Assembly (NCBI GenBank): GCA_937873155.1
Contig: CALMVZ010000006.1
Span: forward strand, 1-38,664
Direction: 5' to 3'
Length of the DNA stretch: 38,664 nucleotides
Origin: an uncultured Bacteroidota bacterium
GTDB lineage: Bacteria > Bacteroidota > Bacteroidia > B-17B0 > Aurantibacillaceae
Below are positions 18,687 through 27,400 of the stretch, one piece after another (the first letter of the stretch is position 1; the number at the start of each line of letters is the position of its first letter). The notes under the pieces are model-generated. The model worked only from the letters and a program-made list of their open reading frames with translations. It did not search any database and had not been told where the DNA came from. The position numbers and the translations under genes are program-made.

Positions 18687-20420
18687 GTGAAGAAAACAAC
18701 ACATCATATCTGCCTGAACATGATCGTCAAAAACGAAAGTCATGTAATTGAGCGTTGTCTGGCAAGCGTGAGAGATATTATCAGTTCATGGATTATTGTG
18801 GATACAGGATCGACTGATGGCACACAGGAAAAGATACGGGCGTATTTAAATGATATTCCAGGAGAGCTATATCAAAAGCAATGGGTAAATTTTGCGCATA
18901 ACCGTACAGAAGCGCTTCAGTTTATTCCTGAGGAGGCAGAATACATACTGATTATTGATGCCGATGAAGAGCTATGTTTTGAGAATGAAGTTGATTTAAC
19001 CGGGCTTATAGAGGACGGATATTATATTCAGACACGTTTAAGTGGTTTGAATTACTACCGCCTGCAATTGGTAAAAAACGGACTTGGCTGGCGATGGGAA
19101 AGTAAGTTGCACGAATATATCATTTCCGATATAAGCAGGCCGCCCGCCGTTTTGCAGGGAATATACAATTTACCGCACCCCGATGGCTTTAGATCTTCAA
19201 ATCCCAACAAATACAAACAGGATGCTCTTACGTTGGAACAAGCCATACTTGAAGAACCTGACAACTCAAGATACTTCTTTTACCTTGCACAAAGTTACCG
19301 CGACTGCAGGGATATTGATCTTGCAATACGTTATTATACACGGCGTATTCAAATGGGCGGTTGGCGGGAGGAAGTTTGGTACGCACTCTACCAGATTGGT
19401 CTTCTGAAATTGCAAAGAGGTGATGCCTGGGAATCGGTACAAATGGCCTTTTTCGATGCGTTTAATTACAGGCCCAGCCGCGTGGAACCTCTCATTCCCG
19501 TAATAGAATATTACCGCAAACTTGGGGCCTGGCCGCTGGCAAACTTTTTTGCCGCCCAGGCTGTTGATATACCATACCCTGATGATATCTTGTTTATAGA
19601 AGCTGAGGCGTATTCTTCCAGGCTTTGGCTGGAATATGCCTATATATTAAACGGGCTTGGTGACTATGGAAAAGCTATTGCTGTTTGTAATGCTATTTGC
19701 CATAATGCAAATCCAACATCTGAAATACGCCAGCAAGCTCTATTTATCCGGGCCACAGCCTTGGATGCAGCACACCCGGTATTTAATGCACCTGAGTTCA
19801 GTTCTAAAAAAATTAAAGTGCTTATAAAAGTGATTGCTCCTGATTTGTTGTTTGATAATTGCCTTGCAAGTATTTTATCTCAGTCGATTCACGCAGATGA
19901 AATTTACTGTGTAACTTCTTCCGGCGAACCCGATAGGATATATGAGTATATCGGAGATTTGCCGGTAACCGTTGTTGAAGAAGATGAATTATCAACGGCA
20001 ATGAAGATTCAAAACGACGACCTGGTATTGTTTCTCGAAAGTAATTCATGGTTACTCTATTGTCATTCACTGAGCAAAATGCGCGACGAACTTGTATCGC
20101 GTAATGCGAAAATCCTGTATGGCCAGCATATGTCGGAAAGTGGCTTGCATGGTAAGCTAAATCCGCAAAGCTCAACCGGCTTTCTTAAGTATCGTACACC
20201 AGAAAGACAAAATTACGCGTGGTGCATGATTCGGGGCGAGTGCCTCCCGGTAGCGCTTGAAAGTAATATTGTAAATAATAAAAGTGTGTCCCTTGAAAAA
20301 TACCTGATACCGAAGTATCCGGCTTATTTTATAGAAACATCCCAGGTCGCTGTACAATCTTCGCTACCTGAAGAAATTAGTTCTGACATTCCTCTAACCA
20401 AACAAATAATTAACAATTAA
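18687..20420 (+). CDS. Glycosyltransferase with TPR-like repeats and a degenerate second GT domain
   Basis: I choose GTG 18687, giving MKKTTHHICLNMIVKNES, because the open frame back to ATG 18639 overlaps the upstream gene and adds only unconserved sequence; ATG 18720 would cut the first strand of the fold. Residues 1-220 are a GT2 domain: LNMIVKNES, IVDTGSTDGT, and the DxD site as DADEE (91-95). TPR-like helices follow (about 165-360; SRYFFYLAQSYRDC, WYALYQIGLLKLQRG). From about residue 370 (KIKVLIKVIAPDLLFDNCLASILSQS) a second GT-A-like domain begins, but where DxD is expected it reads LVLFLESNSWL, so it is probably inactive. TPR-GT2 fusions often glycosylate peptides or proteins, which fits the neighbouring giant proteins (inference). 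Confidence 0.85.
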   Translation: MKKTTHHICLNMIVKNESHVIERCLASVRDIISSWIIVDTGSTDGTQEKIRAYLNDIPGELYQKQWVNFAHNRTEALQFIPEEAEYILIIDADEELCFENEVDLTGLIEDGYYIQTRLSGLNYYRLQLVKNGLGWRWESKLHEYIISDISRPPAVLQGIYNLPHPDGFRSSNPNKYKQDALTLEQAILEEPDNSRYFFYLAQSYRDCRDIDLAIRYYTRRIQMGGWREEVWYALYQIGLLKLQRGDAWESVQMAFFDAFNYRPSRVEPLIPVIEYYRKLGAWPLANFFAAQAVDIPYPDDILFIEAEAYSSRLWLEYAYILNGLGDYGKAIAVCNAICHNANPTSEIRQQALFIRATALDAAHPVFNAPEFSSKKIKVLIKVIAPDLLFDNCLASILSQSIHADEIYCVTSSGEPDRIYEYIGDLPVTVVEEDELSTAMKIQNDDLVLFLESNSWLLYCHSLSKMRDELVSRNAKILYGQHMSESGLHGKLNPQSSTGFLKYRTPERQNYAWCMIRGECLPVALESNIVNNKSVSLEKYLIPKYPAYFIETSQVAVQSSLPEEISSDIPLTKQIINN

Positions 20421-20432
20421 AACATCCTGATT

Positions 20433-22277
20433 ATGAAAAAAAACAATTTACAGATTACTATTTACTTTTACCTGATACTCCTAATGAGTTCATGCGCGCT
20501 TCAAAATCCTGATGCAGGCTCAAACTTATCAGAACATGTAAAACAATATCACACTATGCAGGCGGGTGATATGGATTATATCTCAAAGAACATAAAACGC
20601 AATGTTCCTCATGAACTGAACCTGGCACACGACGCTCAATATAGATATGTGTTGCATAACCTTCGTGAAGGTGGAGACAGCCCGGAAAAATCCCCTGCTT
20701 TATATGAGCATTTGAAATGGCTTAGAGATTCAGCTTTAAAGGTAAATAAGGGTAACATGGCGCCAACAGTTTTAAGAGCTTTCATGGCTACCTCCCCTAA
20801 TGAAGGATCTGTAGGCCCATTATCCGATATTAATTTACTTACATCATTGTACAGTACAGATCAGGTGAATTATACAACAAGCGGGCTTAGTTCCATTTAT
20901 AACGGGTGTTCGAGTACCACCATGCAGTTTAACTTACGAACTGTACAAACAAATACCCCCTTTTACGTTTCACCCGGATATAAAGCTTTTGGTCCAGCCA
21001 CTGAAAACTGGTCACAATCTACAACCGCTTCGGTTCCTCCTGCTCAAAAGAACGAAAATGTGGTTTCTACAATACTTATTATCCCATCACCAAGTGCTCT
21101 TGGCAGTGGCGGCGCCATTACTATGTCATCAGAAGATTTTATTAATGCGACCGACCAATGCGTTACAGCACCCAATTATGGCACCTATCAAGATCCTTCT
21201 GTGATTCCTTGCCCACCACCCACCGCTACCTGCATCAACAAAGGCGATGTAAGTCAACCCATAGTAAGTTGTTATGGTCGGAATAGCTATCAGGCAAGAG
21301 CTACTTGCGGCGCATGCAATTATGGTTACCCTGCCCCGGGCCACCCCGACTCCCTATCGTTGATGGTTAGCGGTTCAATCACATTCCCAAATCCGATTGC
21401 AACTGATGCACTGGGAAACCCCATTGGGCAATTGGTAATGTATTTGCAACAATCTAATGGCGGTTGCATTCTTAAATCACAGTATTCTGACAGTGGGCCG
21501 CTGCCCGCTAACTTCAGCGTAAACGGCGCTAGTCCCAATGTGCTTAACTATTGCTTCATTGGTGGTGACTTTACAAGTGCAACTTGTTTTAAGGATCTTG
21601 TTAACTCAACCGTTGACCTGAATATGGAAGTGTACGTGATGTTGAATGTGTCGTCGGGATCGAATTACGCTCAGGCGAAGGTGTCCAGCAACAATTGTGG
21701 TACCGTAGGACAGCCATGGTGCGCTAACGTTCCGGAAATTTGCATTTTTCAGGGATGCCTTGAGAAGGGAACATTGATCACATTGGCCGATGGCAGCACA
21801 AAGAAGGTAGAAGACTTTAAGGGAGGCGAGCGCGTTAAGTCTTCGGGTACCGACCGAACTGTGGGTTCTACCACATCTGGGAATGAATGGGTGCCTATGT
21901 ACCGCATTAAAACACAAAATGGCAAAATGGTGCTTATCTCGGGTAAACATGCCGTGCCTACTACTGCCGGTATGAAACTGGTAAGAAACCTGATGGTGGG
22001 TGATGTAGTGAAAACAGACCAGGGTGATAGCAAAATCAGTGAAATTATCAAAGAAATGTACAGCGGCACAGTACACAATTTTATGGTTGGTGACGAAAAA
22101 GATGTTGAGAAAGGATTGGCGAATATGTATGCTAACGGCATTCTTGTGGGCGATTTAGCCTCGCAACAATATTATACACGTGCTCACAGAACAAAGAAAT
22201 TTTCGGTGGAAGAACTGAAAAGCCAGGTTGATAAAAAATGGCACGAGGATTTGGAAAATCATTTAAATGCCAAATAA
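20433..22277 (+). CDS. Lipoprotein with C-terminal Hint (hedgehog/intein) domain
   Basis: 614 residues. The N-terminus (MKKNNLQITIYFYLILLMSSC) is a lipoprotein signal with Cys21 as the likely lipidated residue. Residues 22-440 are unrecognised, with about a dozen cysteines clustered towards the C-terminal half. The Hint domain starts at Cys442 (GCLEKGTLITLADGSTKKVEDF), has a block-B-like SGKHAVPT (His506) and NLMVGDVV, and ends near residue 574 with YANGILVGD. In splicing inteins and many bacterial intein-like domains the end is VHN; here it is VGD, so full splicing is unlikely, while N-terminal cleavage or thioester chemistry at Cys442 remains possible. A 40-residue charged tail follows. It is the last gene of the run, 12 bases after the GT. 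Possible role: self-cleavage to release or attach the Cys-rich domain at the surface (inference). Confidence 0.85.
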   Translation: MKKNNLQITIYFYLILLMSSCALQNPDAGSNLSEHVKQYHTMQAGDMDYISKNIKRNVPHELNLAHDAQYRYVLHNLREGGDSPEKSPALYEHLKWLRDSALKVNKGNMAPTVLRAFMATSPNEGSVGPLSDINLLTSLYSTDQVNYTTSGLSSIYNGCSSTTMQFNLRTVQTNTPFYVSPGYKAFGPATENWSQSTTASVPPAQKNENVVSTILIIPSPSALGSGGAITMSSEDFINATDQCVTAPNYGTYQDPSVIPCPPPTATCINKGDVSQPIVSCYGRNSYQARATCGACNYGYPAPGHPDSLSLMVSGSITFPNPIATDALGNPIGQLVMYLQQSNGGCILKSQYSDSGPLPANFSVNGASPNVLNYCFIGGDFTSATCFKDLVNSTVDLNMEVYVMLNVSSGSNYAQAKVSSNNCGTVGQPWCANVPEICIFQGCLEKGTLITLADGSTKKVEDFKGGERVKSSGTDRTVGSTTSGNEWVPMYRIKTQNGKMVLISGKHAVPTTAGMKLVRNLMVGDVVKTDQGDSKISEIIKEMYSGTVHNFMVGDEKDVEKGLANMYANGILVGDLASQQYYTRAHRTKKFSVEELKSQVDKKWHEDLENHLNAK

Positions 22278-22345
22278 AATTAAAACAGAACCAAATTATC
22301 TCTACAATAGCAGAAATATCTAGAAGTTACGAGAGAAAAAAAATA

Positions 22346-22381
22346 AAGGGGACGACCAGTTTTTACAACGATCGTCCCCTT
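22346..22381 (+). terminator. Hairpin downstream of the long operon
   Basis: Perfect 10-bp stem aaggggacga / tcgtcccctt with a 16-base loop, 69 bases after the Hint gene stop. There is no T-run after it, so it is either a weak or factor-dependent terminator or the end of the decayed element that follows. Confidence 0.4.
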
Positions 22382-22403
22382 CGGTAGACTGGTACGTGAA
22401 ATT

Positions 22404-22803
22404 TAACCTTTTAGGGGCTTTTTTGGCTAAAGTTGATACTATTAAACATATCGAGTTGAAAAAACATTGTGGTGTTGATGATGCTCTGAAGTAGTTTTTT
22501 GTTCGTTGTCGTGGTAATGAGAATGTGCAAAGGCATTATGGCATTGAATTATCAGGAATGATAAAACTATAAAAAAATATCCTGTCTTTTTAACTACAAG
22601 CAAATATACTAATTACTAAATAGGTTAAAGTAACGAATTATTCCAAAAGTTTGTGAGCAAGTATAAAAAGGAACGTGCCGAAATTAATACAGATATCGAC
22701 GTATTGAATTGTGGAACTTCAAACCTCGAAAACAGGCTTGAAAAGTATACCCGAAGGTCTGCGAATCTAACATTTTAGTGGCTTTTTTGACTAAAATTGA
22801 TTA
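22404..22803. mobile_element. Decayed insertion flanked by imperfect 36-bp direct repeats
   Basis: The sequence taaccttttaggggctttttt... at 22404 recurs as taacattttagtggctttttt... at 22768, with about five differences over 36 bases. Between the copies are short broken frames, one of them (22629-22778) like a serine recombinase C-terminus. No intact transposase or recombinase remains. This block fills most of the gene-free stretch between 22278 and 22829. Confidence 0.35.
22629..22778 (+). pseudogene. Serine recombinase C-terminal remnant
   Basis: A frame closed upstream by TAA (22626) and downstream by TAG encodes LFQKFVSKYKKERAEI...SNLENRLEKYTRRSANL. This pattern (FxxFVxxYKxEKAEI then SNLENYI...) resembles the coiled C-terminal part of Bacteroidota large serine recombinases, recalled from memory. 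There is no start codon or catalytic domain, so it is a fragment. Confidence 0.4.
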
Positions 22804-22829
22804 AAAAAATTCGTTAAGGGTTCTTTTAA

Positions 22830-25706
22830 TTACTCCTTAATTATTTTTTTGGTGAGTGGCCCAATTTTTAAAAAATAAATCCCGTTTGATTTTTCGGTTA
22901 AATCAATTTCTGATTTTCCTTCGTTAACTTTTCCAAAATAAACAAGAGAACCGATAACATCTATGATTTGAATCTCCATAGTACTTGAAGTAACAATTGT
23001 TAGTTTTGAATTGAAGGGGTTTGGATAAATATTTAGATCAGAAATAGAGTTTAACAATACATTTAGGCCTGTACAGGCATCAACACTTTGTGTAACAACC
23101 GCCGTTTTCATACAACCATTAGCGTCAGCCCCATTTACAGTGTAAGATGTTGTAACGGTGGGGGAAATCACGATAACAGTTGTGGTTGCAGCCGTGTTCC
23201 AAGTATAGCTAGTAGCACCGCTAGCTGTTAAACTTGCTGTTTGGCCAACACATAATAAAGTACTGTTTGAAACAGCTGTTACAGTAGGATTTGCATTTAC
23301 AGTGAATGTGATCGGTGTACGTGTTGCACTAGGCGCACAAGTGAATGCAGATGCGTAATAGGTATATGTACCGACACTTAACGTTGATGTGATATAGGTT
23401 GTTCCCGTACCTAAAGCCGCAGTTGAGGAAGGGGTTGCAAACCAATTAATAGTTGCGGTGCCGCTCGTAGCGGTTAAGGTGGCTGTATTATTATCACAAA
23501 TATTTAAAGCGCTACCTGAAGGACTAGCCGGCAATGAACATTCCATAAACTTTACTAAATAAGTGTCAGTTGCCCCTCCAAAAATTGATTGATGCGATCC
23601 TGCTGTTGCGATCACAGTACCGCTATTTGTGATTGTATATCCTGTCAAATAAACGCTACCTGCCGGATCAGTAGTGCATGAAAAACCATAATCATTACTA
23701 CCACCTCCATAATAAGTGCCCATTTGTCTCACTCCGGTTGAATCAAACTTTACTAAAAACGCATCCTCGCCTCCTCCATTTATTGTTTGATGCGCTCCTG
23801 GTGTGGCTATAATTGCACTTACAGTTGATTGTGAGTGCCCTGCCATATAAACATTCCCATTGGTATCTGTAGTACAGGATTGTCCATTTTCCTTCGCAAT
23901 GCCTCCATAGTATGTACCCCATCGTCTTATACCTGCTGAATTAAACTTTACTAAAAATGCATCATAAACCCCTCCGTATGTAGTTTGATGCGCCCCTGTT
24001 GTTGCTATTATAGTGCCGATATTTGAATTTGTAAATCCGGTCAAATAAACATTCTCAGCGGCATCAGTAGTGCATGAATATCCAAAATCACTCAAAGTAC
24101 CTCCGTAATAGGTGCCCCATTGCCTGATTCCGGTAGAATCAAACTTTACTAAAAATGCATCATCCCCGCCTCCGTTTATTGTTTGATGCGCACCTCCTGT
24201 TGCTATCGTTGTTCCTGTATTTGATTGGGTATATCCTGTCAAATAAACGTTCCCTTTTGCATCTGTAGTACAGAATTGTCCGATATCACTCCCTGTATCA
24301 CCATAGTAAGTGCCCCATTGTCGCACCCCTGCTGAATTGAATTTTACTAAAAATGCATCTTGCATTCCTCCAAAAACAGATTGATGTGAACCAGATGTTG
24401 CTATTATAGTGCCGCTGTTTGTAGTTGTATATCCTGCCATGTAAATATTGCCTGCCGCGTCGGTTTTGCATGATTGTGCAACATCATTCAATATACTTCC
24501 GTAATAGGTACCCCATTGTCGCACCCCTGACGAATTAAACTTTACCAAGAATGCATCCTGCCCTCCTCCTAAAATTGTTTGATGTGATCCTGCTGTTGCT
24601 ATAACAGTTCCTGTAGCGGAAGTTGTAAATCCTGCTATATAAACATTATTGATGGCATCGGTACTGCAGGATACTGCATGATCGTTTCCTGTATCACCAT
24701 AATATGTTCCCCATTGTCGCACACCGGCCGAATTGAACTTTACCAAGAATGCATCTTGCCCGGCAACATAAGTAGTTTGATGAGCGCCAACTGTTGCAAA
24801 TACGGTCCACAAACTTGTAGTTGTCCTACCTGCAATATATACATTCCCTGATGCATCGGTTGTACAGAAAGGATCAACTTCATTACCGTTTCCACCATAA
24901 TATGTTCCCCAACTTCTTACAAGAGGATCAATTGTAAATGCTTGGTAAGGATCTACATTTTCAATATCAAAACTTATTATTCTGTTATTTATTTTCCATT
25001 TTGCCCTTAATTCTTTATTATTTTGTATTACTAATGGAGCTTGCTCAATAATATGGCCCAGTGGGGTCGAAATTACTAACTCGCCTTTCCAGTTTAATTT
25101 AATATCTGTAGCACCACTTAATTGTAACTGAATCTTTTTATAGTCAGCGCCGGCAGCTACTTTATAATCGTATTTTAAGTGCCCCTCTTTATAATACCAT
25201 TTTAAATCGATACCCTCATAAATCTTGGCGTAGGTAATATCTTCAAAACTTCTTACCTCTAAAGCACCTTCAGGGCAACTTTTTAAATAGTAATTATTGA
25301 AACCCCCGGTAGAATTACCTTTAATTACTTTTGCCCTGACATTTGAATTTAACCAATTAACATCCAAACGGTAAATAGTACCTTTGTCTAATTCTTTTCG
25401 TTTTTCTTTGGTGTATTCATCCTCTACTTCTTTCCAGCTATCTACTTTACTTAACTGATAACTAATGCCATTGTTTTTTAAGTAGAATACTAAGCTTCCA
25501 TCTGTTCCTGAAAACAATACATCGGGCCGTGCGTTATAATTTTGGTCGTGTACCTGTCCTTTATTTTCTGTAAAACTAACACCTGCTGTTGTTTTGGATG
25601 CAAACCCTCCGGGGTAATTTAAATTCTTACCCGTATTAGACAATGTGCTTAAGCTATATATCATCAATAAGGCAATAAAGAGCCGGGTGTATTTATTTTT
25701 ATTCAT
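22830..25706 (-). CDS. T9SS type A-sorted seven-repeat beta-propeller protein (DUF7948/SBBP type)
   Basis: 958 residues with an N-terminal signal peptide (MNKNKYTRLFIALLMIYSLS). Residues ~40-262 match the DUF7948-type domain (FTENKGQ...KIYEGIDLKWYYKEGHLKYDY...FTIDPLV). Seven ~66-residue repeats follow (about 264-725), each starting WGTYYG and carrying STDAxGNVYIAG and DAFLVKFNSSGVRQ: the SBBP-type repeat, in exactly the number needed for one seven-bladed propeller. Ig-like domains follow (CDNNTATLTATSG..., LLCVGQTASLTASGATSYTW). The last ~73 residues (LNIYPNPFNSKLTIVTSS...NGIYFLKI...KIIKE) are a type A T9SS sorting tail, so the protein is exported and anchored or released at the cell surface. 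It lies 71 bases downstream of the bestrophin-like gene on the same strand. Substrate unknown. Confidence 0.92.
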   Translation of the reverse strand: MNKNKYTRLFIALLMIYSLSTLSNTGKNLNYPGGFASKTTAGVSFTENKGQVHDQNYNARPDVLFSGTDGSLVFYLKNNGISYQLSKVDSWKEVEDEYTKEKRKELDKGTIYRLDVNWLNSNVRAKVIKGNSTGGFNNYYLKSCPEGALEVRSFEDITYAKIYEGIDLKWYYKEGHLKYDYKVAAGADYKKIQLQLSGATDIKLNWKGELVISTPLGHIIEQAPLVIQNNKELRAKWKINNRIISFDIENVDPYQAFTIDPLVRSWGTYYGGNGNEVDPFCTTDASGNVYIAGRTTTSLWTVFATVGAHQTTYVAGQDAFLVKFNSAGVRQWGTYYGDTGNDHAVSCSTDAINNVYIAGFTTSATGTVIATAGSHQTILGGGQDAFLVKFNSSGVRQWGTYYGSILNDVAQSCKTDAAGNIYMAGYTTTNSGTIIATSGSHQSVFGGMQDAFLVKFNSAGVRQWGTYYGDTGSDIGQFCTTDAKGNVYLTGYTQSNTGTTIATGGAHQTINGGGDDAFLVKFDSTGIRQWGTYYGGTLSDFGYSCTTDAAENVYLTGFTNSNIGTIIATTGAHQTTYGGVYDAFLVKFNSAGIRRWGTYYGGIAKENGQSCTTDTNGNVYMAGHSQSTVSAIIATPGAHQTINGGGEDAFLVKFDSTGVRQMGTYYGGGSNDYGFSCTTDPAGSVYLTGYTITNSGTVIATAGSHQSIFGGATDTYLVKFMECSLPASPSGSALNICDNNTATLTATSGTATINWFATPSSTAALGTGTTYITSTLSVGTYTYYASAFTCAPSATRTPITFTVNANPTVTAVSNSTLLCVGQTASLTASGATSYTWNTAATTTVIVISPTVTTSYTVNGADANGCMKTAVVTQSVDACTGLNVLLNSISDLNIYPNPFNSKLTIVTSSTMEIQIIDVIGSLVYFGKVNEGKSEIDLTEKSNGIYFLKIGPLTKKIIKE
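23545..24915 (-). repeat. Seven ~198-bp propeller-blade repeats
   Basis: On the minus strand the codons for WGTYYG (once MGTYYG) recur seven times at about 198-bp spacing. The blades are alike but not identical at DNA level, indicating older duplication than the repeats at the left edge of the window. Confidence 0.85.
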
Positions 25707-25777
25707 CCTGATTTTTGTTTTGAGATAGTTTTATTATATACTTATATTTTCTACTTAACCGCCAATTCATCCAGAGG

Positions 25778-26776
25778 TTACATTAAAAATCCATTTTCAG
25801 AAGTAATAGGCTTTGGTATTTCTTTTTCACCCAGCATTTCCCTTAGATCTATTTCGATTGAACGCGAAATTGAAGTAATAGGAACATCGTTGTAGGTGCC
25901 TTCGAAAGGATTTTCAGAAAAATCACCGATCATTTCCGATAAGAAAAACATCCAAATGATTAATGCGGAAAACGGAATAGTAAGCCAAACCGTGTGGCTT
26001 CTTAAATCGTGAAAGATATTTAATAACCCAAAAGGAGCTATGATTGAAAAAATTACAGTCATCCACAAGGCAACCGATGAATACTGTCTCGGAAAAGGAA
26101 AATTTTTGATGCGTTCACATCTGCCTTGATCCGCATAAAGTTCCGTAATTATTTTATGAAACTCCATGTGCCGGAAATCATCAAAATATCCTTTGTCTTT
26201 GAGTTCTTGTAATCTTACAGACTGCTTATGTAAAATTTGAGTTGCAATATTTGCTTTGCCTTTGTACAAGGCGAACTCATCATCGCTGATCAAATTTTTT
26301 ATCTCTTCCTCCAAATCATGAAAATAAAGTTCACAAATGGTTGGACTGTATTTCCTGTTTATTCTATATTCTGTATGTTCCCACTCCCGCTCTAACCTTA
26401 ACTGAAATCTTAAAGCAGTTAACCACGCGATATGTCTGTGCAATATTTCTTTTTTTATAGCTTCGCTGTTTTCTCCTTGAAAAAAACTACAAACAGCCGC
26501 TCCAAAAGTCCTGGAGTTGTTTACAATTCCGCCCCATATTTTCCGGGCCTCCCAGGTTCTGTCATAGCTCGCGTTATTTTTAAATCCTAAATAAAATGCT
26601 ACTGAAATACCCAAAATACCAATAGGCTGCCATTCAAAAGAAAAATCAAAATTCAGCTTGTGATAAACAAACTCAAACAAAAAAGTCAGAATAAGTGAAT
26701 AAACAGCCCCTATCATAAAAGGCTTTTTACTCCAGTTAAAGGTCATCCAAAATCCATATCGTCTACGAGTGTACAT
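25778..26776 (-). CDS. Bestrophin-family (UPF0187) anion channel-like membrane protein
   Basis: 332 residues. Features of bacterial bestrophins: two N-terminal membrane helices (PFMIGAVYSLILTFLFEFVY and PIGILGISVAFYLGFKNNASYDRTWEARKIWGGIVNNSRTF), where the NxxSYDRxWEARxxWG motif is diagnostic; a helical charged middle region; another hydrophobic pair (SVALWMTVIFSIIAPFGLLN, HTVWLTIPFSALIIWMFFLSEMIG); and a C-terminal part with ENPFEGTYNDVPITSISRSIEIDLREMLGE. It acts in the inner membrane, probably passing anions or cations as known for bacterial homologues. Length is typical. It is upstream of, and may be co-transcribed with, the propeller protein. Confidence 0.92.
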   Translation of the reverse strand: MYTRRRYGFWMTFNWSKKPFMIGAVYSLILTFLFEFVYHKLNFDFSFEWQPIGILGISVAFYLGFKNNASYDRTWEARKIWGGIVNNSRTFGAAVCSFFQGENSEAIKKEILHRHIAWLTALRFQLRLEREWEHTEYRINRKYSPTICELYFHDLEEEIKNLISDDEFALYKGKANIATQILHKQSVRLQELKDKGYFDDFRHMEFHKIITELYADQGRCERIKNFPFPRQYSSVALWMTVIFSIIAPFGLLNIFHDLRSHTVWLTIPFSALIIWMFFLSEMIGDFSENPFEGTYNDVPITSISRSIEIDLREMLGEKEIPKPITSENGFLM

Positions 26777-27346
26777 AAATGGTTTGTTAATGCATTTTTA
26801 ATCAATTGCGGTATGAAAATAAGTAAAATTAATTGATTGCGATATCATTCAGTATAACGCTGCCGATTTAGGTGCCACTAAAAGAAAAAAAACTCCAAAA
26901 AAGTTGCTTTTTTCGAAATTGTACCCTGTAGTAATTATAAATTGGTCTCGGATGCAAAACTACAGCCTTTCATAAGCCTGGGCTTTGTTCACAGGTTCAA
27001 AGATTTTGCTTTGTAGCTATAACATAATCAGATGTGACGATTCTTTATTTCAAAAAAGTCTGGACAACAAGTTAATCCGATAGTTTTGACAGAAAATGAA
27101 GAAGGGACTCCCCATCAACCTGATGGAAAGTCGCCTTCGGCCCTGTGGGTTGAATTTATCGAACTTTATGTCGGATTTCAAAGAATTAGGGTCTTAATAT
27201 CTCATTAAAACATAACCAATACTGGCTACTTTTGTAAATCTTTTAATTGCCTTTCTGTTGGATAGAAAAAATAATTAAATAAAATCTAATAAGGATATTT
27301 ATCAAATAGAACTATATTACGGTTGCTTATATATAAGAAATAAATT
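26777..27346. other. Gene-free stretch
   Basis: I see no convincing gene. A short startless frame at about 27035-27205 shows no family resemblance. The DNA is AT-rich and presumably holds the promoter of the minus-strand bestrophin gene at its left end, but I cannot place one with confidence. Confidence 0.5.
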
Positions 27347-27398
27347 TTTCATTTTGGCCATAAGTGGTATTTTTAGTATATTTATGGCCAAAATGAAA
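27347..27398. repeat. 52-bp palindromic repeat, copy 1, overlapping the ATPase promoter
   Basis: Perfect 17-bp inverted repeat: tttcattttggccataa (27347-27363) and ttatggccaaaatgaaa (27382-27398), with an 18-base spacer. It ends two bases before the ATG of the ATPase gene. A near copy with the same arm and spacer lengths lies just after that gene (28843). Confidence 0.95.
27353..27384 (+). promoter_or_regulatory. Probable Bacteroidota-type promoter inside the palindrome
   Basis: TTTG at 27353-27356 and TATATTTA at 27377-27384 (consensus TAnnTTTG) are 20 bases apart. The first element is in the left arm and the second runs into the right arm, so anything binding the palindrome would block the promoter. 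Transcription would begin about 10 bases before the ATG. Confidence 0.5.
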
Positions 27399-27400
27399 TT

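Noticed and set aside
1-22277. Prophage or contractile injection system
   Set aside because: The fibre-like C-terminus and LysM-like units suggested it, but there is no sheath, tube, baseplate, terminase, portal or capsid gene in the window.
27035-27205. Short frame between the bestrophin and ATPase genes
   Set aside because: It lacks a start codon and resembles no family I know.
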